A stretch of DNA of 64,000 bases from positions 212,609 through 276,608 of the forward strand of contig JALUBH010000020.1 in assembly GCA_027050775.1 (NCBI GenBank). Direction: 5' to 3'. The notes under the pieces are model-generated. The model saw only the letters and a program-made list of their open reading frames with translations. It ran no database searches and was not told the origin of the DNA. A program made the translations under genes and the position numbers. The stretch comes from Campylobacteraceae bacterium (lineage in GTDB: Bacteria > Campylobacterota > Campylobacteria > Campylobacterales > Sulfurospirillaceae). Shown piece by piece: positions 26,025-34,644 of this stretch (position 1 is its first letter; each line of letters opens with the position of its first letter).

Positions 26025-27535
26025 CGTCCTATCTTCATACTATTTGATTTTATCTGTGTGAATTTTATATCGCCTAAGAATTCTTCATCCTCTAAACCAC
26101 CCTCCCAAACATCTTCGCATGTAACTCTACCGTCATTTAAAATAGTCTCTACAAATTCTAGTACTTTTAGAGCTTGTATGTTTTTTTGTATCTCGCAAGA
26201 GCTGAATTGCATATAGTTATCACAGTTGATAAAAGTACCTTGTCTGCTAGTGTGAGAAACTATAGGTATCACTATGTCGATCTTCTCCTTTTCTTTAAAA
26301 TCTCTATAGTTCATCACCCCAATCGAACCATCATAGCCCATCTCTTTTATGATTTGTATGTCATCTCTGCCTATAAGCAAAACAAACTCTTTGCCTTTTA
26401 AATCCCGCAGTAAATCCTCTTTCGAATCATTTATAGCTAAAAATTTCAAAGTTTTTCTATTTGGAGTTTTATCGCTCTGCCTTAACATATCGTCTTTAAA
26501 ATCTTCATCAAAATTATCATCAAAGCCATTGATAGCAGCATCCAACTTATGTGCTAATGTTCTTACTCTATATATCTCTTCGAGGCTGAGAGTCGGTGAA
26601 ACCAAGAAAAGTGTCTTGGGACCATATCTCTTTAAGAGTCTCTCTATCTTTAAAATAGCATATTCAAATTCACTCTCCATGCCTCTTATATAAGCATTTA
26701 AGAGCCTATTTTCATTCTCTTTTTTATAACTTAGTCTTCCATAGTCGCAGATAAAATATCCATTTACATTTTTATTAAATTTAGGCCTATATCTATATAC
26801 AACATCATCTTTATACTTCTCTTTGTTATGGTCAACCAAAAGCGAACAACCTCTCGAGCATCCATCACATATAGCAACTTCAGGCTTTAAGAACCAAACT
26901 CTTTGGTGAAATCTAAAATCTTTACTCGTTAAGGCTCCAACAGGACAAAGATCTATGACATTCATAGCATACGGATTCGATAGCTTGGTTCCGGGAAAAG
27001 TAGATATGTAGGAGTGGTCATTTCTCACCACGACACCCAATTCATGTGTTTTTGTTATATTTTTAGTAAATCTGACGCATCTTGTGCATAAAACACATCT
27101 ATCTTGGTCGAGCATAACATTTGCACCCAAATCTACATGCTTTCTTTTTTTATTTTTAGCAGTATCTAGTCTACTATCATATAGTCCGACATCCATATAA
27201 TAATTCTGCAAAGAGCACTCACCTGCTTGGTCACAGATAGGGCAGTCCACGGGGTGATTTATAAGCTCAAGCTCCAAAATCTGTCTTTTAACTCTGGCGA
27301 TATTTTCACCTTTTGTTCGTATAATCATCCCATCTTTTACGGGAGTATCGCAGGCAATCTGAGGTCTTTTTTTACCCTCTATTTCTACCATACACATGCG
27401 ACAGTTGCCGTCTTTACCAAGAGATGGATGATAACAAAAATGTGGAATATTTATACCATTTGCCAAAAGCTCTTCGATAAGAAGCGCATTGTCGTTTGCA
27501 TATATCTCTTTACCATCAACCGTTATCGTTGCCAT
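26021..27535 (-). CDS. nuoG: NADH-quinone oxidoreductase subunit G, short form
   Basis: A 504-residue 75-kDa-type subunit. The N-terminal [2Fe-2S] ligands are in FCYHPSLGKDGNCRMCMVE plus IACDTPV. The next cluster region is DCPICDQAGECSLQNYYMD, then DRCVLCTRCVRF and a 4Fe-4S site in ICDGCSRGCSLLVD. The molybdopterin-oxidoreductase-like C-terminal part is reduced compared with the 700-900 residues usual elsewhere, keeping a degenerate core and the segment IPIVSHTSRQGTFINCDNYMQF. It is the first gene of the minus-strand half. AAGGCTTTAGAG precedes the ATG. Confidence 0.93.
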   Translation of the reverse strand: MATITVDGKEIYANDNALLIEELLANGINIPHFCYHPSLGKDGNCRMCMVEIEGKKRPQIACDTPVKDGMIIRTKGENIARVKRQILELELINHPVDCPICDQAGECSLQNYYMDVGLYDSRLDTAKNKKRKHVDLGANVMLDQDRCVLCTRCVRFTKNITKTHELGVVVRNDHSYISTFPGTKLSNPYAMNVIDLCPVGALTSKDFRFHQRVWFLKPEVAICDGCSRGCSLLVDHNKEKYKDDVVYRYRPKFNKNVNGYFICDYGRLSYKKENENRLLNAYIRGMESEFEYAILKIERLLKRYGPKTLFLVSPTLSLEEIYRVRTLAHKLDAAINGFDDNFDEDFKDDMLRQSDKTPNRKTLKFLAINDSKEDLLRDLKGKEFVLLIGRDDIQIIKEMGYDGSIGVMNYRDFKEKEKIDIVIPIVSHTSRQGTFINCDNYMQFSSCEIQKNIQALKVLEFVETILNDGRVTCEDVWEGGLEDEEFLGDIKFTQIKSNSMKIGR

Positions 27536-27789
27536 TAACTCTAAAGCCTTAATTGTTTTATGCCATTCTACCTAGCTAAAACTTTAAACAAGCTGTCAAA
27601 ATGATGATAAAATTTTATATTGGTTATGTTTAAAATTTTAAAATTTCACCATCTTTTAGGATTATGGGTGTTTATACTATGCAGTGGTCTCATTATGGTC
27701 TTATTCTGTAAAAAATTATAAGTGTATCAAAACTTCAAACAAATTTCATTCTTAGCACTTTTTTAACTATCAAATGCTAAACTATTGGA
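27536..27789. promoter_or_regulatory. Divergent intergenic region between nuoG and the membrane-anchored protein gene
   Basis: 254 bp without a supported gene. It must hold the promoter of the nuoG-N half-operon (minus) and that of the plus-strand gene at 27790. The sequence is very A/T rich with several T-tracts. A 15-codon open frame at about 27665-27712 was seen, but it has no supporting features. No clear dyad was found. Confidence 0.4.
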
Positions 27790-28269
27790 ATGGAAACTAG
27801 AAAATTTTTTAAACTTCTCTTTTTAGAGACTATACTTCTTCTATCTGTGGGGGCATATTTTTTGATAAGCTCTAGCGATATTTATAGATGGTATGTTGGA
27901 AATACAAATTTTGCCAAACAAAAAAAAGGTTGTGACTTACACAATAAAGCTTGCAGCGTGAATCTTAAAAATGGTAGTGTGATAACTCTCAGCATAATAC
28001 CAAAAACAATTCCTTTGATGAAACCTATAAAGTTGAATGTAACAACCAAGGGTATAAATCTTGAAAAACTTAGCCTAAAAGTATTTGCAACCAATATGAA
28101 CATGGGTTTGATAGAAAAATCTCTAAAAAGAGTAAAAAAAGATACATATAAAGGTGAGATAACGCTGCCGGCTTGCATAGTCGGAAATATGATTTGGAAT
28201 GTAAATATCATAGCAAATGAGCCATCAAAAAGCCTTGGAGCTACATTTGTATTTCAAACAACAAGATAA
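27790..28269 (+). CDS. Membrane-anchored protein with YtkA/FixH-like domain
   Basis: A 159-residue protein with one N-terminal membrane helix (about residues 9-27) and a periplasmic domain. The C-terminal part, NMNMGLIEKSLKRVKKDTYKGEITLPACIVGNMIWNVNII, resembles the YtkA/FixH beta-sandwich pattern (short Met-rich loop, then a G/Y-rich strand, then a final W.V strand). Two cysteines lie at KKGCDLHNKACSV. FixH-like proteins assist copper insertion or oxidase assembly, but the similarity is remote. I cannot assign a function. It stands alone between nuoG and a terminator. Confidence 0.6.
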   Translation: METRKFFKLLFLETILLLSVGAYFLISSSDIYRWYVGNTNFAKQKKGCDLHNKACSVNLKNGSVITLSIIPKTIPLMKPIKLNVTTKGINLEKLSLKVFATNMNMGLIEKSLKRVKKDTYKGEITLPACIVGNMIWNVNIIANEPSKSLGATFVFQTTR

Positions 28270-28374
28270 ATAAGAAAATTAACATACTATCATAACTTTT
28301 GTATCTAATTCTAGCAAAAAGCATGTCTTAATGAAAAAGCTAGTAAAAATATCTCTACATGAAAAATTGGGGCA

Positions 28375-28457
28375 TAAAAAAAGCGTTCGAGATGGGCATC
28401 TCGAACGCTAATTTTAAAAAATATATTCATTTTCTAAAAGGAGGATTGCGTCTTGGT
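28375..28457 (-). ncRNA. Candidate small RNA
   Basis: On the minus strand a perfect TATAAT at 28464-28469 is followed by about 80 nt ending in a strong intrinsic terminator. That terminator has 12-bp arms AGCGTTCGAGAT and ATCTCGAACGCT (28382-28409) and then seven T residues. The putative RNA starts near 28457 and contains a single-stranded-looking CAAUCCUCCUUUU segment that is complementary to Shine-Dalgarno sequences. No open frame of note lies in it. It could instead be only the terminator of the upstream YchJ-like gene, so the call is tentative. Confidence 0.45.
28382..28409. terminator. Strong intrinsic terminator hairpin
   Basis: A perfect 12-bp stem with a 4-nt loop (GGGC on the plus strand). 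It is flanked by an A-run on the left and AATTTT on the right, so it is best formed in minus-strand transcripts but may act in both directions. It separates the plus-strand gene at 27790 from the minus-strand gene at 28535. Confidence 0.8.
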
Positions 28458-28534
28458 AGTGAAATTATATGATTAAAAACTAAATACAAAGTAACTTTTT
28501 GACAAACAAAATATAAACATTAAAATAATATCGT

Positions 28535-28924
28535 CTATAAAAACTCACCATCAACATAGAGCCATCTGTTATCTTTTTTTATAAATCTGCTTTTCTCGCA
28601 AAAACTGTTGTCAATATTATCGCAAAATATACTTGCTTTAAATGTTACGAAAGCTTCTGACTCACCATCTATAAACTCCAAAATTTCTAATTTTTGGAAA
28701 TCACATTTTTTGCTAAATTCTTTTAGTTCGGATTCATCTAAGTTTTTATCTAAAGAGGTTTTTATGATGTATTTTATATCAGATATAGCATAAGCGCTAT
28801 ATCTGCTTTTCATGAGCTCTAAAGCATTTTTCGCAAAAGCTCCTTTGTGAAGTGGTGCACAACATTTTTTATACTTTTTTCCACTTCCACAAGGACAAGC
28901 AGAGTTGACGCTAAATCTCTTCAA
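28535..28924 (-). CDS. YchJ family SEC-C motif protein (UPF0225)
   Basis: A 129-residue protein. The zinc-binding SEC-C motif at the N-terminus is CPCGSGKKYKKCC (residues 10-22), followed by the YchJ core (ALELMKSRYSAYAISDIKYIIKTS and FIKKDNRWLYVDGEF). The second SEC-C motif found at the C-terminus of long YchJ proteins is missing. The start is TTG at 28922-28924, with only a weak Shine-Dalgarno. The function of the family is not established. It lies 15 bp after the Fe-S protein gene and probably ends at the strong terminator. Confidence 0.82.
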   Translation of the reverse strand: MKRFSVNSACPCGSGKKYKKCCAPLHKGAFAKNALELMKSRYSAYAISDIKYIIKTSLDKNLDESELKEFSKKCDFQKLEILEFIDGESEAFVTFKASIFCDNIDNSFCEKSRFIKKDNRWLYVDGEFL

Positions 28925-28939
28925 TAAAAAATCAACCTG

Positions 28940-30208
28940 TTACTCTTTTAGAGCTTTGGCTATGAGTTCTAGTGGATTTTTGAAAATCACATCTTCATTT
29001 CCGTCCACAAACAGTGAGTTTGTGATTTGCATCCTGCAAGCACTACACTCTGCACTAACTATGTCTGCCCCGCTCTCTTTGATCATAGCAGCTTTTGGCA
29101 TACCGGCTGCTTTAGCTAAATGGTACTTTTCGCTCTGGATTGTAACCCCTCCAAAACCACAACATCTATTTGAGTCGCTCATCTCTTTTAACTCATAATT
29201 TTGACTTATCAAATCTCGTGGTTCTTTGTAAATACCCTGCATCTTTCTGGCATGACAAGGGTCATGATATGTGATGATTTCACTCATCTTATGGTTTTTT
29301 TCTGCTAAAATCTCTCTTAGATTTGTACACTTATCAAGATACTCAGTAGCCATATAAATTTTTGGTGTCAATTTTAGAGCTCTGTTCTTCCACTCCGGCT
29401 TATCATGAAAAAAGTGTACATAGTCCACCTTAATCATAGCACTACATGTAGCCTCAGGAATTATCACAGCATCAAGTTCATCTATAAAACTTTCCATATA
29501 CTCTATGTTGTGTTTTGCCAAGTAATCCACCGTGTCAAAATCGCCAGTAAAGTATGCAGGTGCCCCACAACACAACTGTTGCTTTATGAGGTAGGCATCT
29601 ATCTTTAAAACTTCTAAAATCTCCAAAAGTGCTTTGCCTATATCCGTATATGTATAGTTTGCCAAACACCCTATGAAAATCCCTACTTTTCCTTTTCCAC
29701 CATTTTTTATAACATCTGGATGAGAGTTCAAAAAACTCTTAGCTTTTGCACTTGGAAGAAGTCTATCTTTTTTGATGATAGGCAGTGAAAATCTAGGCTC
29801 CATAGAGCTCTGCTTTTCGTGTATCTTAAATCCACAAGTTTGAAAAACATAGCCAAGTTTTGCAAGTAAATCCATCACTTTTCTATGTCTTAGAAGCCAG
29901 AAAAAGAGTTTTTTATACCAAGCAAGCCCATACTTTTGCCTGATATCATCCCTGACTTGTTCTATGAGCATATCTACAGGCAAATCATTTGGACATATAT
30001 CTACACAATTAGTGCATAAAAAACAGCTTTCAAATATATCTTTTGCATTTTTATCAAGTTCTAAATCACCTCTTTGGTAAGCTCCCAAAAGGTCCAAAAA
30101 ACCCCTTGGTGAAGTGACTTCGTCCATATTTACACCATGAATAGTACATACTGGGATACACTTTCCACACTTTATGCACTCATCAGCGCTGGTGTTAAAA
30201 TCAAACAT
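28940..30208 (-). CDS. (Fe-S)-binding CCG-domain protein, GlcF/LutA/HdrB-like
   Basis: A 422-residue soluble Fe-S protein. Two 4Fe-4S ferredoxin motifs are at residues 11-21 (CIKCGKCIPVC) and near 62-72 (CFLCTNCVDIC). Two cysteine-rich CCG domains follow, marked by QLCCGAPAYF and SNRCCGFGG with DPCHARK. This is the layout of the glycolate/lactate oxidase Fe-S subunits and related electron-transfer proteins. No flavin partner gene is adjacent. It starts directly after hemN. The electron donor and acceptor are unknown. Confidence 0.85.
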   Translation of the reverse strand: MFDFNTSADECIKCGKCIPVCTIHGVNMDEVTSPRGFLDLLGAYQRGDLELDKNAKDIFESCFLCTNCVDICPNDLPVDMLIEQVRDDIRQKYGLAWYKKLFFWLLRHRKVMDLLAKLGYVFQTCGFKIHEKQSSMEPRFSLPIIKKDRLLPSAKAKSFLNSHPDVIKNGGKGKVGIFIGCLANYTYTDIGKALLEILEVLKIDAYLIKQQLCCGAPAYFTGDFDTVDYLAKHNIEYMESFIDELDAVIIPEATCSAMIKVDYVHFFHDKPEWKNRALKLTPKIYMATEYLDKCTNLREILAEKNHKMSEIITYHDPCHARKMQGIYKEPRDLISQNYELKEMSDSNRCCGFGGVTIQSEKYHLAKAAGMPKAAMIKESGADIVSAECSACRMQITNSLFVDGNEDVIFKNPLELIAKALKE

Positions 30209-31582
30209 CTATACTGTCTTTGAAAATCTTCTCTTGCTTTCTGGTATCTTTTTCAGATAGGCATCAAAAGGCATAGAGATATTTCTTATGAGCAGTGTTC
30301 CTGTCGGATTTACTGTTATCTTTTTTGAGTTTGTATCTATATATACCAACCCCTCATCCACAAAAGAGTTTAAATCCTCGATAGCATCAGCAAAATAGTC
30401 AAAGAAGTCAACCCCAAACTCCTCTTCAACTCTAGCAATATCAAGTTTGAAGTTACTCATCAGTTCCATAATCACAGCTTTTCTGAGCACATCATCATCG
30501 CTTAGCTTCAAACCTCTATGGACCGGCAAAACTCCATTGTCTATGGCATATTCATACATCTTCATATCTTTAAAATTTTGCACATAATGAGCCACACCTT
30601 CACCTATACTTGTCAATCCTATCCCCACCAAGTCAGCACCACCTTTTGTGGTATATCCTTGAAAGTTTCTATGAAGTTCGCCTTTGTCTATAGCCAAAAA
30701 CAGTTCATCATCAGGCTTGGCAAAATGATCCATTCCTATCATCCTAAGACCGTTTGAGCTTAGATAATCTATAGTGTATTTCAAAATTTCAAGTTTTTCA
30801 CTAGGTCTAGGCAGTGTTGTCTCATCTATCTTTCTCATAGTTTTTTTCATCCAAGGCACATGAGCATAATTAAAAACAGCAAATCTATCCGTATCAAGCA
30901 AAAGTGCTTTCTCTAGCGTCTTTTTGAAAGTTTCAAGGTTTTGGTATGGCAAACCATAGATAAGATCCATATTTACCGAATTTATACCAGCATCTCTAGC
31001 CATTTTAACAGCATTTTGAGTCACTTCAAAAGGCTGAATTCGGTGTACTGCTTTTTGTACGACATCATTAAAATCTTGCACACCAAAACTGACACGATTA
31101 AATCCACCTCCAACCAAAACATCAACTTGCTCTTTGGTTAAAAATCGAGGGTCAATCTCACAGCTTATCTCAGCATCATTTGCAAAATTTTTAAAATATT
31201 TTCTTATGAGTTTTATGATTCTTTCTAGCTGTTCGGCACTAAAAAATGTAGGAGTTCCACCTCCAAAATGCATCTGTATAACTTCTCTGCTCATATCGAG
31301 ATGTTTCGAAAGTATCTCTAGCTCTTTTTCAAGGTAGCCGATATATCTCTCTTTTTTATCATCTTTACTTGTAAAAACAACATTGCACCCACAAAAATAA
31401 CAAGCACTTCTGCAAAATGGCAAATGAAAATACAGAGACAACGGTCTTTTTTTATCTTGGTTTTCTAAGATGTTAACATAAGAGGAAGCATCAAAACTCT
31501 CGCTAAACTCTGGTGCTGTCGGATAACTTGTATATCTTGGCCCTGGCTTAGAATACTTTGAAAAAAGTTCAAAATCTATCAT
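30209..31582 (-). CDS. hemN: Oxygen-independent coproporphyrinogen III dehydrogenase
   Basis: A radical SAM enzyme converting coproporphyrinogen III to protoporphyrinogen IX without oxygen. The 457-residue protein has the cluster ligands C57, C61 and C64 plus C66 in CRSACYFCGC, followed by FGGGTPTFF near residue 107 for SAM binding. The N-terminal KYSKPGPRYTSYPTAPEF block separates true HemN from HemW-like paralogues. The start codon lies 8 nt after a GGAG that ends a hairpin leader related to the repeats before argF and ribA. Its stop abuts the Fe-S protein gene. Confidence 0.95.
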   Translation of the reverse strand: MIDFELFSKYSKPGPRYTSYPTAPEFSESFDASSYVNILENQDKKRPLSLYFHLPFCRSACYFCGCNVVFTSKDDKKERYIGYLEKELEILSKHLDMSREVIQMHFGGGTPTFFSAEQLERIIKLIRKYFKNFANDAEISCEIDPRFLTKEQVDVLVGGGFNRVSFGVQDFNDVVQKAVHRIQPFEVTQNAVKMARDAGINSVNMDLIYGLPYQNLETFKKTLEKALLLDTDRFAVFNYAHVPWMKKTMRKIDETTLPRPSEKLEILKYTIDYLSSNGLRMIGMDHFAKPDDELFLAIDKGELHRNFQGYTTKGGADLVGIGLTSIGEGVAHYVQNFKDMKMYEYAIDNGVLPVHRGLKLSDDDVLRKAVIMELMSNFKLDIARVEEEFGVDFFDYFADAIEDLNSFVDEGLVYIDTNSKKITVNPTGTLLIRNISMPFDAYLKKIPESKRRFSKTV

Positions 31583-31652
31583 TTAATTGTCTCCTTTAAC
31601 TTGAGCAGAGCCCAAGCTAAATTCCTATCACTAAAGCTTATGCGAAGCATAG
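31583..31652 (-). repeat. Degenerate copy of the hairpin/Shine-Dalgarno repeat, hemN leader
   Basis: On the minus strand this leader reads AGCTTTAGTGATAGGAATTT, then the stem-loop TTGGGCTCTGCTCAA, then AAAGGAGACAATTAA and the hemN ATG. It aligns with the third unit of the array before ribA (AGCTTTAGTCGCGAG, TTGGGCTTTGCCCAA, AAAGGGGACAATAAA, ATG). The spacing between the GGAG/GGGG and the start codon is identical (8 nt). A further small stem (ATGC TTC GCAT) lies at the 5' end. Confidence 0.6.
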
Positions 31653-31666
31653 AATATTTCATATTG

Positions 31667-32188
31667 TTACCTTGTTATTTGTTGTGTAAATTGATTGGCG
31701 AATAGGTCTTTTAGATTTAAAAAAAGATTTGGGTGCTCTTTTTTTATCTTTCGCAGAAGTCTTTCTAGATCTACATTTACTGTTTTTGAATTACTGTTCT
31801 TAAGAGCCAATTTCTTTATCTCATCCATAGCTACCGCCCAAACATCCTGATAGTCTATAGGTACATGTTGCAAAATCGTCTTTTCTAGTTTGAGATCAAA
31901 ATTATCCTGCTGCAACCCTTTAAAATTCTCTATCAGTTTATTCATCGTATCTATAGAAACCATCGCATGAAGCTTTTGCTCTTCGTCTATAACAAACCAA
32001 GGCTCTTTACTTTCCCAGCTTCCGCTTTTCAGGTTTAGCATCTTCACATCTGGATTGTCTGTATTTTCTATCTCTATGACGGTCTCATACTTCTTCTTGT
32101 CAGTGCTAAAGTATTCATCTATACTGCCTAGCTTGTCAAATATGCTTATATCTTTTTTATCCATTTTTTGCTCACTATCTCTTTTCAT
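31667..32188 (-). CDS. DUF2603 family protein (UPF0763), Campylobacterota-specific
   Basis: A 173-residue acidic and lysine-rich soluble protein of the DUF2603 family, which is essentially limited to Campylobacterota. Typical segments are [28 protein letters not shown] and [17 protein letters not shown]. The function is unknown. An ATG at 32164 (residue 9) is an alternative start; the one given overlaps the argF end by 14 bp. It follows argF and precedes hemN. Confidence 0.85.
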   Translation of the reverse strand: MKRDSEQKMDKKDISIFDKLGSIDEYFSTDKKKYETVIEIENTDNPDVKMLNLKSGSWESKEPWFVIDEEQKLHAMVSIDTMNKLIENFKGLQQDNFDLKLEKTILQHVPIDYQDVWAVAMDEIKKLALKNSNSKTVNVDLERLLRKIKKEHPNLFLNLKDLFANQFTQQITR

Positions 32189-33095
32189 CCAACCAAACCA
32201 TCAAACCTTTTTGTGCATGTAGCCTATTTTCAGCTTCATCGAAAACTGTATCCGAATATCGCTCAAGTATCTCATCACTCACCTCATAACCTCTATACGC
32301 AGGCAAACAATGTAAGAAAATAGCATCTTGTTTTGCCCTAGACATTAAAGCATCATCAACTATATAACCCTTAAAATCTTTTACTCTGCGCTCTTTTTCA
32401 TCTTCTTGTCCCATAGATACCCAAGTATCTGTTGTGATTACATCTACACCTTCAACAGCCTCTTTAGGATCATTTGTATATGTGATAGTTCCACCGCTTT
32501 GCTCACAAAGCATCTTGGCATCTTTGATGATTTCATCTAGTGGCTCATATCCTTTTGGGGTAGAAACTCTAAGCTCAAAACCAAGCTTACCGGCCAACAT
32601 CATCCAAGAGTGAGTCATGTTGTTACCATCTCCTATATACGCTACTATCTGGTTTTCTTCTTTGCCGTGTTCAATCATAGTTAGATAATCTGCCAAGAGT
32701 TGAACAGGGTGATATTTGTCAGTCAGACCATTGATGATAGGCACTTTTGAGTAAGCAGCAAACTCATCTAAAATATTTTGTGAATATGTCCTAATCATCA
32801 CCATATCAACCATACGGCTAATCACTCTTGCCGAATCTTTCATCGGTTCACCGCGACCAAGCTGAAGGTCATTTGAAGATAAAAACAGACCTTGGCCACC
32901 GAGTTGATGGATACCAACTTCAAAACTTATCCTCGTTCTTGTACTGCTTTTTTCAAAAAGCATACCTAAAGACTGATTTTGCAAGTATGGTATATAGTTT
33001 TTGACTTTTGCCTCTTTTTTAATCTTGATACCCAAATCTATAATCTCTAAAATTTCTTCTTTTGTAAAATCATACAACGATAAAAAGTGTCTCAT
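32175..33095 (-). CDS. argF: Ornithine carbamoyltransferase
   Basis: Forms citrulline from ornithine and carbamoyl phosphate in arginine synthesis. The 306-residue protein has the carbamoyl-phosphate motif SSTRTR (residues 51-56), [11 protein letters not shown] near residue 129, DTWVSMGQE near residue 224 and the ornithine-site [10 protein letters not shown]. The ATG overlaps the TGA of a repeat-encoded open frame. The repeat supplies GGGG 8 nt upstream as Shine-Dalgarno. It is followed by DUF2603. Confidence 0.96.
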   Translation of the reverse strand: MRHFLSLYDFTKEEILEIIDLGIKIKKEAKVKNYIPYLQNQSLGMLFEKSSTRTRISFEVGIHQLGGQGLFLSSNDLQLGRGEPMKDSARVISRMVDMVMIRTYSQNILDEFAAYSKVPIINGLTDKYHPVQLLADYLTMIEHGKEENQIVAYIGDGNNMTHSWMMLAGKLGFELRVSTPKGYEPLDEIIKDAKMLCEQSGGTITYTNDPKEAVEGVDVITTDTWVSMGQEDEKERRVKDFKGYIVDDALMSRAKQDAIFLHCLPAYRGYEVSDEILERYSDTVFDEAENRLHAQKGLMVWLDEKR

Positions 33096-33096
33096 A

Positions 33097-33350
33097 CTAT
33101 TGTCCCCTTTTTACGGAAGTGAATTCCGAAAAAATTCCTCGCGACTGAAGCTACGCCGTTGGCGAGAAGATTACTATTTATTGTCCCCTTTTTACGGAAG
33201 TGAATTCCGAAAAAATTCCTCGCGACTGAAGCTACGCCGTTGGCGAGAAGATTACTATTTATTGTCCCCTTTTTACGGAAGTGAATTCCGAAAAAATTCC
33301 TCGCGACTGAAGCACGATCTGTTGCTCTGTAAATATTCATTTTACTGTCC
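33097..33350 (-). repeat. Tandem hairpin repeat array between hemB and argF
   Basis: Three units in direct orientation, the last two complete at exactly 81 bp (units begin TTGTCCCC on the plus strand at 33100, 33181 and 33262). Read on the minus strand each unit contains GCTTCAGTCGCGAGGAATTT, a stem CGGAA...TTCCG and AAAAAGGGGACAAT. The outermost unit differs after TCAGTCGCGAG and matches a unit of the inverted array at 34413-34641. The period is a multiple of three and keeps an 82-codon frame open from 33340 to 33092. GGGGACA-type ends recall repeats associated with REP-type Y1 transposases; this comparison is from memory. Confidence 0.85.
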
Positions 33351-34319
33351 TTCGTTTAGGATTTGGGCTACCTCTTTTGCGTGGTAGCTTATGATGATAT
33401 CAGCTCCGGCTCTTTTGAAGCCCAACATTGTTTCCATCATCACTCTGTCATAATCAATCAAACCTGCTTTTCCTGCGTTTTTAAGCATGGAGTATTCGCC
33501 ACTTACATTATAAACTGCAAGTGGAGTCGTTGTAGCATTTTTTACATCTCTTATGATATCCATATAAGCAAGAGCAGGTTTTACCATAAGTATATCTGCG
33601 CCCTCCATCTCATCCTCAACAGACTCTGCTACAGCTTCTCTTCTGTTCGCAGGATTCATCTGATAGCTTCTTCTATCTCCAAAGCTTGGAGCAGACTCCG
33701 CAACATCTCTAAATGGTCCATAGTAGGCACTTGCAAACTTGGTAGAGTAGCTCATAATCGGAAGATTTATAAATCCCTCATTATCTAAGGCTTCCCTTAT
33801 AGCTGTTATCATACCATCCATCATACCGCTTGGTGCTATCATATCGACTCCGGCTTTTGCATGCACGAGTGCTTGTTTGCCCAAAATCTCTAAAGTAGCG
33901 TCATTATCGACCGTCTCATGTTCCATATCAAGAATACCGCAGTGGCCATGGTCTGTAAACTCACAAAAACACAAATCACTCACCACAAACATATCAGGAT
34001 GCTCTTTTTTTATAGCTTTTATAGCACTGGCTATGATGCCGTGCTCACTTAGCGCATCGCTTCCTATACTGTCTTTTACATCCGGAATCCCAAAAAGGAT
34101 GATAGAGTTTAAACCCAAGTTTTTTAGCACTTGGCACTCTTTTAATATCTCATCTATGCTCATCTGAAAAACGCCAGGCATAGAGCCAATCTCTTTTTTT
34201 AAATTCTCGCCATTTTTAACAAATAAGGGGTATATAAAATCATCTTTGCTTAACTTTGTCTCTTGAACCAAATCTCTTAAATTTGCATTAATTCTTAATC
34301 TCCTGAATCTTTTAAACAT
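33342..34319 (-). CDS. hemB: Delta-aminolevulinic acid dehydratase (porphobilinogen synthase)
   Basis: Condenses two 5-aminolevulinate molecules to porphobilinogen. The 325-residue protein has the two active-site lysines in [17 protein letters not shown] and [14 protein letters not shown]. The cysteine zinc site is [14 protein letters not shown], so it is a zinc-type enzyme. The last codons (NEGQ, stop) lie at the boundary with the repeat array, where GGACAGTAA resembles the repeat end. A GGAAAAAG Shine-Dalgarno precedes the ATG. The gene is flanked on both sides by the hairpin repeat in inverted orientation. Confidence 0.96.
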   Translation of the reverse strand: MFKRFRRLRINANLRDLVQETKLSKDDFIYPLFVKNGENLKKEIGSMPGVFQMSIDEILKECQVLKNLGLNSIILFGIPDVKDSIGSDALSEHGIIASAIKAIKKEHPDMFVVSDLCFCEFTDHGHCGILDMEHETVDNDATLEILGKQALVHAKAGVDMIAPSGMMDGMITAIREALDNEGFINLPIMSYSTKFASAYYGPFRDVAESAPSFGDRRSYQMNPANRREAVAESVEDEMEGADILMVKPALAYMDIIRDVKNATTTPLAVYNVSGEYSMLKNAGKAGLIDYDRVMMETMLGFKRAGADIIISYHAKEVAQILNEGQ

Positions 34320-34412
34320 TCTTTTTCCTTATGTTTGTTAAAATACTATTTTTTATTAAAGAAAATATTTTAGCATAATATATTTAATATAAAAGTAAAT
34401 ATACAATTTTTC

Positions 34413-34641
34413 AGCGATAGCTCGTGCGATAGTGTGAGGAATTTTTCCATGAATTCTTATAAGACAGAGGGGACAGCAAGGTGAATAATTACAGAGCGAT
34501 AGCTCGTGCTTCAGTCGCGAGAAATTTTTGCGGAATTCACTCCCGTAAAAAGGGGACAATAAATAGTAATCTTCTCGCCAACGGCGTAGCTTTAGTCGCG
34601 AGAAATTTTGCTTGGGCTTTGCCCAAACAAAAGGGGACAAT
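34413..34641 (+). repeat. Inverted counterpart of the hairpin repeat array, upstream of ribA
   Basis: Three diverged units in plus orientation. Unit 1 begins AGCGATAGCTCGTGCGATAG and ends GAGGGGACAGC. Unit 2 contains GCGATAGCTCGTGCTTCAGT and ends AAAGGGGACAAT. Unit 3 contains CTTCTCGCCAACGGCGTAGC, a CTCGC/GCGAG stem, the stem-loop TTGGGCTTTGCCCAA and AAAAGGGGACAAT. Unit 3 ends 3 bp before the ribA ATG. The array mirrors the one at 33097-33350, so hemB lies between inverted copies that could recombine and flip it. Confidence 0.85.
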
Positions 34642-34644
34642 AAA

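Noticed and set aside
27665..27712. A 15-codon frame (MGVYTMQWSHYGLIL) upstream of the membrane-anchored protein, as a leader peptide
   Set aside because: There is no attenuator structure, no regulatory codons and only a weak Shine-Dalgarno; the length is within chance.
33001..33387. A 128-codon plus-strand frame with repeated peptides
   Set aside because: It is the antisense translation of argF, the repeat array and the end of hemB; the repetition comes from the DNA repeat.
33097..34641. CRISPR array
   Set aside because: The repeats are 81-bp tandem units without unique spacers and no cas genes are nearby.
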